From: Bacteroidota bacterium
Lineage (GTDB): Bacteria > Bacteroidota > Bacteroidia > Chitinophagales > JADIYW01
Direction: 5' to 3'
DNA: 64,000 nt
Assembly: GCA_016705125.1 (NCBI GenBank)
Contig: JADIYW010000028.1
Location: 1 to 64,000 of the forward strand
The notes under the pieces were generated by a model. It searched no databases. It saw only the letters and a program-made list of their open reading frames with translations, and was not told the DNA's origin. Below are positions 54,702 through 64,000 of the stretch, piece after piece (position 1 is the first letter of the stretch; each line of letters begins with the position of its first letter). Made by a program: the position numbers and the translations under genes.

Positions 54702-55787
54702 TTATAAATACTTCAAATTCATTTTTGGGTCGATTGAAATTACGGTTTCATAAATTAACCGAATAACATTTTCTACATCCTCTTTTGCGACTGTCTCCAC
54801 TGTGGTATGCATATATTTTAAGGCCAAAGAAATCAGTGCCGAAGGTATACCGCCAGTTGCATATGCAAATGCATCTGTATCAGTTCCTGTTACTCTTGAT
54901 GCTGCATCCCGTTGGAAAGGGATTTCTTTCTCGACTGCTTTATCAATAATTAAATCCCTCAAAATAGTATGAACGGCGGGAGCATATGTAATAACTGGAC
55001 CTCTACCGCATTTAAAATCGCCATTTTCCTTTTTGTCAATTAATGGTGTGGTGGTGTCGTGGCAAACATCTGTAACAATGGCGATATTAGGTTTTATGGT
55101 TTCTACTATCATTTGAGCGCCCCTCAAACCTACTTCTTCTTGTACTGAATTGACAATATACAACCCGAATGGTAATTTTATTTTATTTTCATGTAAATGG
55201 CGAGCCACTTCAGCAATCATAAACCCACCTACTCTATTGTCCAATGCACGTCCGACGTAGTATTTTTGATTAAGTGTCATTACTTCATCCTCAAAAGTAC
55301 ATATAACACCTACATGAATACCCATTTCTTCTACTTCAGCTTTGGTTGCTGCTCCTACATCAATTGTTATATTTTTAATTGTCGGTACAATTTCTTTATC
55401 TCCATTTCGCAAATGTATAGCAGGCCATCCAAAAACACCTTTGACAATTCCTTTATTTCTTGTGTGAAAATTAACTCTTTTTGAAGGAGCAATCATGTGA
55501 TCGCTTCCACCATTTCGGATTACACTGATATAACCATCATCGCTTATATAATTTACAAACCATGAAATTTCATCAGCATGGGCCTCAATAACAACTTTAA
55601 ATGGAGCATCTGGATTAATAACACCATATACTGTACCATAAAAATCAACTTCATGCTTCTCAATAAATGGCGATATATAATCAAGCCATATTTTCTGACC
55701 CTCAGCCTCCACACCCGTAGGAGCAGCATTATTTAGGTATTTAAAGAGGAATTTTTCAGCTGATTTATTTATGGAATATTTAGACAT
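54702..55787 (-). CDS. M42 family aminopeptidase (glutamyl aminopeptidase/endoglucanase-like)
   Basis: 361 residues, cytoplasmic metallo-aminopeptidase that forms large tetrahedral assemblies in its family. Metal ligands are visible in 'KVVIEAHADEISWF' (His, Asp), 'GRALDNRVGGFMIAE' (bridging Asp), 'VNSVQEEVGLRGAQM' (catalytic Glu pair) and 'TDVCHDTTTP'; the last ligand His is in 'YMHTTVETVAKED'. Intact. Separated from the carboxylase gene by 116 AT-rich bases. Confidence 0.9.
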   Translation of the reverse strand: MSKYSINKSAEKFLFKYLNNAAPTGVEAEGQKIWLDYISPFIEKHEVDFYGTVYGVINPDAPFKVVIEAHADEISWFVNYISDDGYISVIRNGGSDHMIAPSKRVNFHTRNKGIVKGVFGWPAIHLRNGDKEIVPTIKNITIDVGAATKAEVEEMGIHVGVICTFEDEVMTLNQKYYVGRALDNRVGGFMIAEVARHLHENKIKLPFGLYIVNSVQEEVGLRGAQMIVETIKPNIAIVTDVCHDTTTPLIDKKENGDFKCGRGPVITYAPAVHTILRDLIIDKAVEKEIPFQRDAASRVTGTDTDAFAYATGGIPSALISLALKYMHTTVETVAKEDVENVIRLIYETVISIDPKMNLKYL

Positions 55788-55903
55788 TCAATTTTTTCTG
55801 TAAATATAATAATTTTACAAAAAACTATAATTGAAAAAATGATTTTTCAATTATTTATTTAATATCGTCAGAAATAATAAAAAAATTAGAAAGCAATTGT
55901 TTA

Positions 55904-57454
55904 CTACAAAGGTATATTTCCATGCTTTCGCTTTGGCATAACTACTACCTTATTTTCCAAAACCTTAAATGCTTTTATTAATTTTATCCTTGAAACTTCG
56001 GGTGAAATTACTTCATCAATAAATCCCCTTGCTGCTGCTCTATAAGGATTTGCAAAGGTTTCGGTATATTCTGCTACTTTCTCTTCCAACTTTTCTGCAG
56101 GGTTGGCAGCATTCTTTATTTCTTCTTTAAAAATAATTTCTGCAGCACCTTTTGGACCCATAACTGCAATTTCGGCACTTGGCCAAGCGAAATTAAAATC
56201 TGCCCCTATATGTTTTGAGTTCATCACATCATAAGCACCACCATAAGCCTTTCGGGTGATAAGCGTAATTTTAGGAACAGTTGCTTCACTAAGCGCATAC
56301 AACAATTTAGAACCATGTCGTATGATGCCATTCCATTCTTGGTCGGTACCTGGCAAAAATCCTGGCACATCAACTAATACCAATAAAGGAATATTGAATG
56401 CATCACAAAACCTGGTAAATCTGGCAGCCTTTACAGACGAATTTATATCTAATACTCCAGCTAAAAAGGCAGGTTGATTTGCAACAATTCCGATACTTCT
56501 ACCTGCTAAAAATGCAAAACCAACCACTATATTTTCCGCATATTCTTTATGTACTTCGAAAAAAGAATCTACATCTGTTATTTCTCCTATTAAATCCCTT
56601 ATATCGTAGGGTTGATTTGGATTGCTTGGCAAAAGTGTGTTCAATTTTTCTCTCAATTCATTTCCATCTGTTTGATAAGGAAAAACAGGTGCTTGATCTT
56701 CACAATTTTGAGGAATGTATTGCAACATTCTTTTAATCATGTCCAAACATTCCAACTCATTTTTGGCAGTAAAGTGGGTAACACCTGATTTTGATGCATG
56801 CGTATGCGCGCCACCTAATTCCTCTGAACTCACTTCTTCATGTGTAACCGTTTTTACCACATTAGGCCCCGTTACAAACATATAGGAAGTATTTTCAACC
56901 ATAAGGGTAAAATCCGTTATAGCTGGAGAATAAACAGCACCTCCTGCACAAGGACCTAAGATGGCCGAAATTTGAGGGATAACGCCTGATGCTTTTACAT
57001 TTTTATAAAATATATCTGCGTATCCACCCAATGAAACAACCCCTTCTTGAATTCTGGCACCACCTGAATCATTCAATCCAATTAATGGGGAACCAGTTTT
57101 CATTGCCATATCCATAATCTTGCAGATTTTCTCCGCATGGGTTTCTGATAAGGAACCACCAAACACAGTAAAATCTTGAGAAAATACATAAACCAATCGA
57201 CCATTAATATTTCCATACCCTGTAACTACACCATCACCCAGATATAACTCATTTTCAAGTCCAAAATCGGTGCATCTATGTGTTACAAACATACCGATTT
57301 CTTCGAATGTTCCTTCATCCATCAACAATTCAACTCTTTCACGAGCAGTTAGTTTTCCCTTTCCGTGCTGCGCTTCAATTCGTTTTATACCTCCGCCCAA
57401 AAGCGCTTGTTCGCTTTTTTGTTGTAATAATTGATATTTCTCTTCCTGTTTCAT
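55904..57454 (-). CDS. acyl-CoA carboxylase beta subunit (propionyl-CoA/methylmalonyl type)
   Basis: 516 residues, carboxyltransferase of a biotin-dependent carboxylase or decarboxylase. N-terminal 'GKLTARERVELLMDEGTFEE', acyl-CoA/biotin loops 'GLNDSGGARIQEGVVSLGGY' and 'ILGPCAGGAVYSPAITDF', and in the C-terminal half 'DVPGFLPGTDQEWNGIIRHG' and 'RKAYGGAYDVMNSKHIGAD'. It moves carboxyl from biotin to propionyl-CoA or the reverse. The biotin carboxylase and carrier subunits are not adjacent. Confidence 0.9.
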   Translation of the reverse strand: MKQEEKYQLLQQKSEQALLGGGIKRIEAQHGKGKLTARERVELLMDEGTFEEIGMFVTHRCTDFGLENELYLGDGVVTGYGNINGRLVYVFSQDFTVFGGSLSETHAEKICKIMDMAMKTGSPLIGLNDSGGARIQEGVVSLGGYADIFYKNVKASGVIPQISAILGPCAGGAVYSPAITDFTLMVENTSYMFVTGPNVVKTVTHEEVSSEELGGAHTHASKSGVTHFTAKNELECLDMIKRMLQYIPQNCEDQAPVFPYQTDGNELREKLNTLLPSNPNQPYDIRDLIGEITDVDSFFEVHKEYAENIVVGFAFLAGRSIGIVANQPAFLAGVLDINSSVKAARFTRFCDAFNIPLLVLVDVPGFLPGTDQEWNGIIRHGSKLLYALSEATVPKITLITRKAYGGAYDVMNSKHIGADFNFAWPSAEIAVMGPKGAAEIIFKEEIKNAANPAEKLEEKVAEYTETFANPYRAAARGFIDEVISPEVSRIKLIKAFKVLENKVVVMPKRKHGNIPL

Positions 57455-57547
57455 TACCCTATTGGTTATTTTTTATTCGTGATTGGTTATTTGATATTGA
57501 GGAAATCCGTGGTCGACAAGCCACCGTCCTCAGAAATTTGTTTTTTT

Positions 57548-57620
57548 CCATTCAACATTAATCATTTAGCATTCAACATTTCTTAAAATCTTGGCTTCTG
57601 ACTCCATTCAACATTAATCA
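57548..57620. repeat. short direct repeats between the carboxylase and M13 peptidase genes
   Basis: ccattcaacattaatca occurs at 57548-57564 and 57604-57620. Nearby, 'gattggttattt'-like and 'tctcacatct' words are also doubled. AT-rich, low-complexity DNA with no gene (57455-57685). Probably slippage-generated filler. Confidence 0.6.
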
Positions 57621-57685
57621 CTTAAAATTCAAAATTTGATTTTCTTGTCTCTCACATCTAGATTCTTGAATCTCACATCTTTTCC

Positions 57686-59737
57686 CTACCAAACAATCGC
57701 CCTATCATTCACTGGAACAAACATTTTTCCACCTTTACAACCCCATGCATCATAAAATTCTTGTAAATTAGAAACGGCAGCATTTATTCTTGCTTTAGGT
57801 GGTGAATGTGGGTCCGATGCAATCAACTGTTTTAGCGCTTCATCGTTCGTTTTATCTCTCCAAACTTGCGCCCAACCTAAGAAAAATCTTTGCTTATAAG
57901 TAAAACCATCAATCAATTTAGGTTCTGGTTTACCTTCAACTGATTTTAATAATGCATAATATGCTAAAATTAAACCACCTTGATCTGCAATATTTTCACC
58001 TTGCGTAAACTCACCATTTACAAATAAATTAGGTAATACTTCAAATTTATTATAATGAGCTACCATTTTTCCAGTCCGTTCCCCAAATTTTACTTTATCA
58101 ACAGCCGACCACCAATCATTAAGATTACCATCAGGTCCAAATTGACTTCCTTGATCGTCGAAACCATGTGTAAATTCATGACCAATTACAGCCATAATTG
58201 CCCCATAATTGATTGCATCATCAGCATTGGGGTTATAAAACGGTGGTTGTAAAATACCTGCAGGAAAAACAACCTCATTATTCATCGGATTATAATATGC
58301 ATTTACCTCTTGAGGTGTCATACCCCATTCCGATTTATCTACAGGTTTATCGATTTTACTTATTTGAAAATCGCTATCATACTTGGCCATAGCCATTACG
58401 TTTTCAAATAATTTATCCGCTTGAATATCCACTTTTGAATAATCCTTCCATTTGTCAGGAAATCCAATTTTATAAGTAAAAGCATCTAATTTCGTTTTAG
58501 CTGCTACTTTGGTGGAGTCACTCATCCAATCTAATTTATCAACCCTTTCTTTATACACTATCCTAAGATTTTCAATCATTTCTCCAATCTTTTTCTTAGA
58601 GCTTGCAGGGAAATATTTTTCTACAAATAATTTTCCAAATGGCTCTCCCATTGTTCTATTTGTATTCCTTAATGCTCTTTCATCACGTGGTTTTTGAACA
58701 GCAATTCCCATTTTTATCGTTCTAAAGAAATGAAAATTCTCTTTATCCAATTCCTTATTCAAATTCCCTGCTGTTGCAACTAGTAATTGCCACTTAAAAT
58801 ACGCTTTCCAATCTGCTAACGGAATAGTATTTACGGTAGCATTCATTTTAGCAAATAAATCTAAATTATCAATCACCACCGCCTTTGGTGTTTTTCCAAT
58901 GCCTTCAAAATACTTGTCCCAATTAATATTTGGTGTTAACGCCTTTAACTCGGCAATTGTCCTTTTATTATAAGTAGCAATTGGATCGCGCATCAATTCC
59001 TTTGGTTTGTGGAAACTCGCCAATTTAGCCTCCAAATTATAAATAGAATTAGTTGCTACAACAGCCTTTAAGCTATCCATCCCTAAAAGGCGATGCATTT
59101 TAAAAATATGTTTTTTATATTCTTTTCTAATATTTTCCATATCAGCAGAACTAGATAAATAATACTCCCTATCGCCTAGCGCCAAACCACTTTGCACAAT
59201 AGTAAATATATTTGTTTTAGTGTCTTTTTGATCTGCATCTACATAAAAATTAAAAAAGTTGTCAATATTTGGCATTTTACCATAAAACTTTAATAAATCA
59301 CTATAAGAAGCTGCCTTATCTATTTCAATAAAATAAGGATCCAAAGGCGCAGTTTTACGTTTTTCAACACTAATGGTATCCAAAAATGCTCTATAATAAT
59401 CTGCAATTAATTGTTCATTAGACCCCTTTTTATGATTCTTGTTCTTTAAAAGCCCATCCAAGATTCCCTTTTGCTTTTCTTCATTTGCTTTATACAAAAT
59501 TTCGAAAGCTCCCCATGAGGATTCGGTGGATGGAATTTGAGTATTCTTTTTCCACATTCCATTAGCAAATTGGTCAAAATCATCACAAGGCAATACTGTA
59601 GAATCTATTGCGCTAATATCAAATCCATGATCATTATTTTTTGTTGAAATTCGTTTATCACAACTTGATAAAACAGAAACAATTAGACCCAAAATTAGAA
59701 AAGAAGATATTTTATGCATAAAATTTATTTTATACAA
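57686..59737 (-). CDS. M13 family metallopeptidase (PepO/neprilysin-like) lipoprotein
   Basis: 683 residues; a start at the internal ATG 59719 ('MHKISSFLILG') is more likely and gives 677. The signal ends in a lipobox ('LIVSVLSSCDKR'), so the enzyme is periplasmic or surface-anchored. The helical N-terminal lobe is followed by the catalytic lobe with 'AVIGHEFTHGFDDQGSQFG' (HExxH) and 'GENIADQGGLILAYYAL' (third ligand Glu). The C-terminal 'WGCKGGKMFVPVNDRAIVW' is typical of M13. It cleaves oligopeptides. Confidence 0.92.
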   Translation of the reverse strand: MYKINFMHKISSFLILGLIVSVLSSCDKRISTKNNDHGFDISAIDSTVLPCDDFDQFANGMWKKNTQIPSTESSWGAFEILYKANEEKQKGILDGLLKNKNHKKGSNEQLIADYYRAFLDTISVEKRKTAPLDPYFIEIDKAASYSDLLKFYGKMPNIDNFFNFYVDADQKDTKTNIFTIVQSGLALGDREYYLSSSADMENIRKEYKKHIFKMHRLLGMDSLKAVVATNSIYNLEAKLASFHKPKELMRDPIATYNKRTIAELKALTPNINWDKYFEGIGKTPKAVVIDNLDLFAKMNATVNTIPLADWKAYFKWQLLVATAGNLNKELDKENFHFFRTIKMGIAVQKPRDERALRNTNRTMGEPFGKLFVEKYFPASSKKKIGEMIENLRIVYKERVDKLDWMSDSTKVAAKTKLDAFTYKIGFPDKWKDYSKVDIQADKLFENVMAMAKYDSDFQISKIDKPVDKSEWGMTPQEVNAYYNPMNNEVVFPAGILQPPFYNPNADDAINYGAIMAVIGHEFTHGFDDQGSQFGPDGNLNDWWSAVDKVKFGERTGKMVAHYNKFEVLPNLFVNGEFTQGENIADQGGLILAYYALLKSVEGKPEPKLIDGFTYKQRFFLGWAQVWRDKTNDEALKQLIASDPHSPPKARINAAVSNLQEFYDAWGCKGGKMFVPVNDRAIVW

Positions 59738-59794
59738 ATGTACAATTAAAAAAAAATCAAACTAAGGAATCTAAATTATTTTTAATAAAATACT

Positions 59795-59802
59795 TATATT
59801 TG
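59795..59802 (+). promoter_or_regulatory. promoter -7 box of the NlpC/P60 gene
   Basis: TATATTTG lies 12 bases upstream of the ATG at 59815 and fits TAnnTTTG. No TTG at the matching -33 distance was seen, so the call is partial. It rules out the TTG start at 59800, which lies inside this box. Confidence 0.4.
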
Positions 59803-59814
59803 TTTAATCTATTT

Positions 59815-60306
59815 ATGAAATCATACCTAATATTTATTTTCATTTGTTTTAGCTGCTTGCCTATTTTTGGCAATAATTGTTACTTTTCAACCGACACAAT
59901 CAAAGAAAAAAATATTTCAAATGAGGTAATTGACTTTGCTAAAACTTTAATTGGCACCCCTTATAAATATGCAAGCCAAGAACCTCAAATTGGTTTTGAC
60001 TGTAGTGGTTTTGTTAATTATGTATTTGCTCATTTTAACATAAAAGTACCGAGAATTTCAAGAGAATTTGCAAGTATTGGAAAAGAAATAATGGTAGAAG
60101 ATGCCAATATAGGCGACATAATACTATTTACAGGCACCAATACAAATGACCCAACAATTGGCCATGTTGGCATTATTACTTCAAATGATAATGGTAATAT
60201 TCAGTTTATTCATTCTTCTTCAGGCAAAAACATAGGCGTTATAATTTCAAATTTAGAAGGCTATTATCAAACAAGATTGGTGAAAATCATTCAATTAACA
60301 AACTAA
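59815..60306 (+). CDS. NlpC/P60 family cell-wall peptidase
   Basis: 163 residues from the ATG at 59815. Signal peptide (residues ~1-18, 'FICFSCLPIFGNN'), then the C40 papain-like fold: catalytic Cys in 'QIGFDCSGFVNYVFAHF', His in 'PTIGHVGIITSND', and third polar residue His in 'IQFIHSSSGKNIG'. It hydrolyses peptidoglycan peptide cross-links (typically D-Glu-diaminopimelate bonds). The LOX-like gene begins 5 bases after its stop. Confidence 0.9.
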   Translation: MKSYLIFIFICFSCLPIFGNNCYFSTDTIKEKNISNEVIDFAKTLIGTPYKYASQEPQIGFDCSGFVNYVFAHFNIKVPRISREFASIGKEIMVEDANIGDIILFTGTNTNDPTIGHVGIITSNDNGNIQFIHSSSGKNIGVIISNLEGYYQTRLVKIIQLTN

Positions 60307-60311
60307 CTAAC

Positions 60312-62684
60312 ATGAAAAAATCGATCTTTTTTGCAATTTCATTTTTTACCCTAATTATAGGTAAATCGCAAGTTTGTGATACTTCAATAAATCAAAGAAT
60401 AAGAGTAAATATTACGCCTGACCTGGGAATAAATGAAATAAGTTGGGAAATTTTGAATGAAGATGGATCTGTAGTTGCATCAGGGGATTATAGGGGAAAA
60501 ACGCTTTGTCTACCAAAAAACACTTGTTATACCTTTAACTTATATGATTCGCAAGGTGATGGAATGGAAGGATGGAATGGAGTAAACGGAAATTATAATC
60601 TATTAATTAATGGAACTAAAGTGGATGAAATAGCAGGAAATTATGGTTTTTTACATCAATATAGCTGGGGTTGTATAGAAACCCAAGTTTGCCAATATGC
60701 AAAACCCATTTCATTAGGCGATTTTACTACTTCATATGAAAATGCTTGGTATCGTTATATCCCTGATAGTTCGGGGCAATACCAAATTTCGGCTTGTGGA
60801 AATAATTGCCAAACGGGAATTTGGATTTATGATCCTTGTCCAGGAAAAATTTCAGACTTAAATAATGGCACTTTGGCCTTTTCAAATAGTGGTTGTGACA
60901 ACGGAAGTGGAGCAAAACTGGTAACCAACCTCATAAAACAAAAGGAATATTTTATCAGAATTGGTGATATAAATAATAATTGTGCAAGTACCAATATAAA
61001 TTTTTCACTTAGCTTCCTTGGTCCAGTGATTGGCTGTATGGATGAAAGTGCTTGTAATTACAATCCATTTGCGACTCTAAGTGATGGCAATTGCATATAC
61101 CCTGGAGACCCTCGTTGTGCTTCCGGGCCAGATTTAATATTGGACTCCGCTCGTATTAGAAGTACCATGGTATTGCGAACCATAAATAACCAAGATAATT
61201 GTATTGTTCAAGAGAAATGCGTTTCTGGATTTGGAAATAGGTATGTAATTCGATTTTCAACCCGAATTTTAAATAGAGGCGACAAGGATTATCATGTAGG
61301 TCGCACACCAAATGACCCGTTAAATAGTACGACCCAATTTAAATGGGATCAGTGCCATCAACATTGGCATTACTATGGATATGCTGAATATTTATTATTT
61401 GATAGTCAAGGCAATAAAGTGCCTGTAGGTTTCAAAAATGGTTTTTGTGTCCTCGATTTATATTGCCAAGGCGGTGGAACACCTAAATTCACCTGTCAAA
61501 ACATGGGTATTTCAAAAGATTGCGAAGACGAATACGACCGAGAATTGGATTGCCAGTGGATAGACATTACAGATATAGATACAGGAAATTATGTTTTTGT
61601 GGTAAGGGTAAATCATGATAAATCGCCTGATGCATTAGGAAGTGTAGAAACAAATTATGACAATAATGATGCTAGTTTTTGTATAAAAATTGGTCGTAGC
61701 GCCCAAAACAGACCTACCTTTGCTTTACGAAATGATTGCCCCGTTTTTACCGATTGTGCTGGTACACCATACGGAAATAGTTTGAGAGATTGTGAAGGCG
61801 TATGTGCAGGAAATGCAAAATATGGCGACTATGACAAAGACAGAATAATAAACCAAGGCGATGTAAATGGATATTTTGAGGCTGCCCTAAGCCAAGAAAC
61901 AGCAACGCCATGCAATGATCTAAACTTGGACGGATTTGTAGATGTTGGCGATGCAGCTTTGGCACAAGATTGCTTTATAAAAGGCACCAATTATATTCCT
62001 CCAAGTGGAGGTTATGAAAATCATTGTGAATTTCCAAATCTTGTTTCCAAATGGATAGATACGGTAAATTTTGAATTGAACGATCCAGAAAATGGCTATA
62101 TCGACATCAATTTAAAGAATGAAAAAACGGATGTATTGGCTTGGCAATTAAAAATTTCTGGTATCAGTATTGATTCAGTAGTTTCGCTTATTAGCAATCC
62201 GTTGTACAATACCCATTTGAAATTCAACAACACAAATGGAATAATTGAAGCACTTTCGTATAGCGAACAAACTATTTCAAAAAGCAATACCTATTTCCCC
62301 CTTGTAAGGGTTTATTACTCAAGCACCCAAGGGAATAATATCTGTATAGACAAAGTTTTTTCTGTAGTTAATGAAAAATATGAAAGAGTTACTTCCCTCA
62401 AAGGCGAGTGCAAAGTTATATCGGGCATTCAGTATCAAAACAATCCTTATGGTGCCAAACTATTCCCGAATCCATTTAATCAAAATGCGACTTTATCATT
62501 CACAAATATTAAGAATGAAAAACTAAAACTTGATATAATTGACATACAAGGAAAAATAGTAAAAGACCTAGGATTTATAAATGGAAACAATTACTATTTC
62601 GAAAATCTAAACCTTCCAAATGGACTATATTTTTATAGATTAACTGGTTTAAAAACACAGGTTGGAAAATTATTAATTGAGTAG
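60312..62684 (+). CDS. T9SS-secreted lysyl-oxidase-like protein with dockerin-like repeats
   Basis: 790 residues. Signal peptide (1-19); N-terminal sandwich domain with 'YDSQGDGMEGWNG' (~79-91); a 'GCMDESACNYNP' Cys motif (~241-252). At ~275-460 lies a lysyl oxidase domain: copper site 'WDQCHQHWHYYG' (His349, 351, 353), Lys375 in 'VPVGFKNGFC' and Tyr408 in 'DEYDRELDCQWIDITD'. The last two match the residues that form the lysine-tyrosylquinone cofactor in LOX. Residues ~506-553 hold two EF-hand-like dockerin repeats ('GDYDKDRIINQGDVNGY', 'DLNLDGFVDVGDAAL'). The C-terminus ('LFPNPFNQNATLSF ... LPNGLYFYRL') is a T9SS sorting signal. Such enzymes oxidise lysine side chains to aldehydes that cross-link proteins. 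Confidence 0.85.
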   Translation: MKKSIFFAISFFTLIIGKSQVCDTSINQRIRVNITPDLGINEISWEILNEDGSVVASGDYRGKTLCLPKNTCYTFNLYDSQGDGMEGWNGVNGNYNLLINGTKVDEIAGNYGFLHQYSWGCIETQVCQYAKPISLGDFTTSYENAWYRYIPDSSGQYQISACGNNCQTGIWIYDPCPGKISDLNNGTLAFSNSGCDNGSGAKLVTNLIKQKEYFIRIGDINNNCASTNINFSLSFLGPVIGCMDESACNYNPFATLSDGNCIYPGDPRCASGPDLILDSARIRSTMVLRTINNQDNCIVQEKCVSGFGNRYVIRFSTRILNRGDKDYHVGRTPNDPLNSTTQFKWDQCHQHWHYYGYAEYLLFDSQGNKVPVGFKNGFCVLDLYCQGGGTPKFTCQNMGISKDCEDEYDRELDCQWIDITDIDTGNYVFVVRVNHDKSPDALGSVETNYDNNDASFCIKIGRSAQNRPTFALRNDCPVFTDCAGTPYGNSLRDCEGVCAGNAKYGDYDKDRIINQGDVNGYFEAALSQETATPCNDLNLDGFVDVGDAALAQDCFIKGTNYIPPSGGYENHCEFPNLVSKWIDTVNFELNDPENGYIDINLKNEKTDVLAWQLKISGISIDSVVSLISNPLYNTHLKFNNTNGIIEALSYSEQTISKSNTYFPLVRVYYSSTQGNNICIDKVFSVVNEKYERVTSLKGECKVISGIQYQNNPYGAKLFPNPFNQNATLSFTNIKNEKLKLDIIDIQGKIVKDLGFINGNNYYFENLNLPNGLYFYRLTGLKTQVGKLLIE

Positions 62685-62699
62685 CTATTTTTTGTAAAA

Positions 62700-64000
62700 A
62701 TGAATATTTTAGAAGGAAATTATATCGACATTTCGAATAAAGGAATTTATAGTTGTAGCATTTTTATTGAAAATGGAAAAATAAAAAAAATAGATAAATT
62801 AGGTAATGAAAATCCAGCTCTAAACTATTTCCTTCCAGGTTTTGTAGATGCGCATATACATATCGAAAGTTCGATGCTTACGCCTACCGAATTTGGGCGA
62901 TTAGCGACCGTACATGGAACAATTGCTAGTGTATCCGACCCACACGAAATCGGAAATGTATTGGGTATAGATGGCGTAAATTACATGATAGAAAATGGCA
63001 AAAAAAGTCCATTCAAATTTTATTTTGGCGCTCCTTCCTGTGTTCCTGCTACCACATTCGAAACCGCAGGTGCAGCAATTAATTTGGAAGAAATTAAAAC
63101 ACTTTTTGAAAATGATGAAATCGTTTATTTAAGCGAAATGATGAATTTTCCGGGTGTGATTTATGACGATGAATTGGTAATGGCAAAAATAAGACTTGCA
63201 CACCAAATGGGAAAAAAAGTGGATGGTCACGCTCCGGGTTTGAGAGGTGATGCGCTTAAAAAATATATTGCCGCTGGGATAAGCACCGACCATGAATGCT
63301 TTACCTATGACGAAGCAAAAGAAAAGCTTTCATTAGGCATGAAAATACTTATCCGAGAGGGTTCGGCAGCCAAAAATTTTGAGGCGTTGATTCCGCTGAT
63401 TGACGAATTCCCCGACATGATTATGTTTTGCAGCGATGACAAACATCCAAATGATTTACTTGTAGGTCATATCAATTTATTAGTAAAAAGAGCCATAGAC
63501 AAAGGGTATAATATTTGGAATATTTTAAAAGCTGCGTGTATAAATCCTGTAAAACACTATGGTTTAAATATTGGTCAACTGAAAGAAAATGATGCTGCTG
63601 ATTTGATTATCATTGACAATTTAACGGATTTCAACATACTTAAAACCTTTATAAATGGTGAATTGGTTGCAGAAAATGGATTGCCCTTTTTGCCTTATTT
63701 AGAGGCCGAAAGTCCTAATAACTTTAATACGGAATTAAAACAAATAGGTGATTTCGAATTAAAAGCAGAAGGAGAAAAAATAAGGGTAATAGAAGCACTT
63801 GAAGGTCAACTAATTACGAATGAAATCATTACCGAAATAAGATTGTCGGAGAATGGAAATGTGCTAACTGATGTTGAAAAAGATATTTTAAAGATAGCAG
63901 TTGTAAACCGATATAATAATTCAAAACCGGCTGTTGCTTTTATAAAAAATTTCGGTTTAAAAAATGGTGCTTTGGCTTCTTCCGTTGCGCACGACTCGCA
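62700..64000 (+). CDS. ade: adenine deaminase (partial, runs off the window)
   Basis: Hydrolyses adenine to hypoxanthine and ammonia in purine salvage. The ATG at 62700 is 15 bases after the LOX-like stop and the frame is open to the window end (433 codons). Amidohydrolase motifs: 'FLPGFVDAHIHIESSMLTP' (HxH metal site), 'GTIASVSDPHEIGNVLG', 'GKKVDGHAPGLRGDAL', 'STDHECFTYDEA' and 'MFCSDDKHPNDLLVGHI', all typical of Ade rather than other cyclic amidohydrolases. Roughly the last 100 residues are missing. Confidence 0.93.
   Translation, partial: MNILEGNYIDISNKGIYSCSIFIENGKIKKIDKLGNENPALNYFLPGFVDAHIHIESSMLTPTEFGRLATVHGTIASVSDPHEIGNVLGIDGVNYMIENGKKSPFKFYFGAPSCVPATTFETAGAAINLEEIKTLFENDEIVYLSEMMNFPGVIYDDELVMAKIRLAHQMGKKVDGHAPGLRGDALKKYIAAGISTDHECFTYDEAKEKLSLGMKILIREGSAAKNFEALIPLIDEFPDMIMFCSDDKHPNDLLVGHINLLVKRAIDKGYNIWNILKAACINPVKHYGLNIGQLKENDAADLIIIDNLTDFNILKTFINGELVAENGLPFLPYLEAESPNNFNTELKQIGDFELKAEGEKIRVIEALEGQLITNEIITEIRLSENGNVLTDVEKDILKIAVVNRYNNSKPAVAFIKNFGLKNGALASSVAHDS

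Noticed and set aside
57548..57620. Regulatory tandem sites upstream of the carboxylase/peptidase genes
   Set aside because: The doubled words are AT-rich, lie between the M13 gene start side and the neighbouring gene stop without promoter spacing, and look like slippage.

Overview
The window is AT-rich DNA from a member of the Bacteroidota. Two large secreted proteins end in type IX secretion (T9SS) C-terminal sorting domains. Several genes carry the Bacteroidota promoter element TAnnTTTG, Shine-Dalgarno sequences are weak, and the housekeeping set (SMC, MazG, HemL/HemH, RprX/RprY-like pair, CoA transferase, M13 and M42 peptidases) fits the phylum. I cannot place it below phylum level. No rRNA, tRNA or CRISPR array was seen.

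0-11.5 kb is accessory. It opens with an IS3-family insertion sequence with an intact programmed -1 frameshift signal. Then come a Fic AMP-transferase, a YoeB-type toxin-antitoxin pair and a small lipoprotein. Each is followed by a copy of the same ~200-bp repeat (three copies), and broken gene ends lie between them, so the layout resembles a cassette array. Next is a TetR-controlled tripartite efflux operon (cupin, TolC, HlyD, FtsX-type permease, ABC ATPase), then an antitoxin whose PIN toxin is truncated.

11.5-26.3 kb is mostly core: LysM/DPBB wall protein, KdsB, SMC, a HAD/UbiA-like pair, then (minus strand) a CrtI-like flavoprotein, a T9SS-secreted GH172/DUF2961 protein, a DUF2804 protein and GlpD. 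A C-homopolymer of 28+14 bases lies between the convergent blocks at 19.24 kb.

26.6-30.1 kb is the highlight: a compact three-gene operon. Its first two products resemble, over their whole length and at their catalytic residues, CarA (carbapenam synthetase, a beta-lactam-forming asparagine-synthetase relative) and CarB (carboxymethylproline synthase, a crotonase). The third gene is a fold-type I aminotransferase. No CarC oxygenase and no car immunity gene is in the window. This is a candidate undescribed beta-lactam-type pathway in Bacteroidota.

30.1-39.6 kb is one tightly packed minus-strand operon mixing haem synthesis (HemL, HemH), two sensor kinases, one response regulator, a large membrane protein, MazG and a metalloprotease-like lipoprotein. 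39.8-44.9 kb holds an RprXY-like two-component pair, asparaginase and a diacylglycerol-kinase-like protein.

44.9-51.0 kb is a decay zone: a frameshifted Eco47II-type restriction enzyme, a 5'-truncated C5-methyltransferase, a shattered TPR-like gene and a photolyase pseudogene whose 3' end is fused to the 3' end of ctpA. 51.1-59.7 kb is a minus-strand metabolic block (SRPBCC, class IV aminotransferase, ScoAB, UbiA-like, M42 peptidase, acyl-CoA carboxylase, M13 peptidase). The window closes with an NlpC/P60 peptidase, a T9SS-secreted lysyl-oxidase-like protein with dockerin-like repeats, and a partial adenine deaminase.
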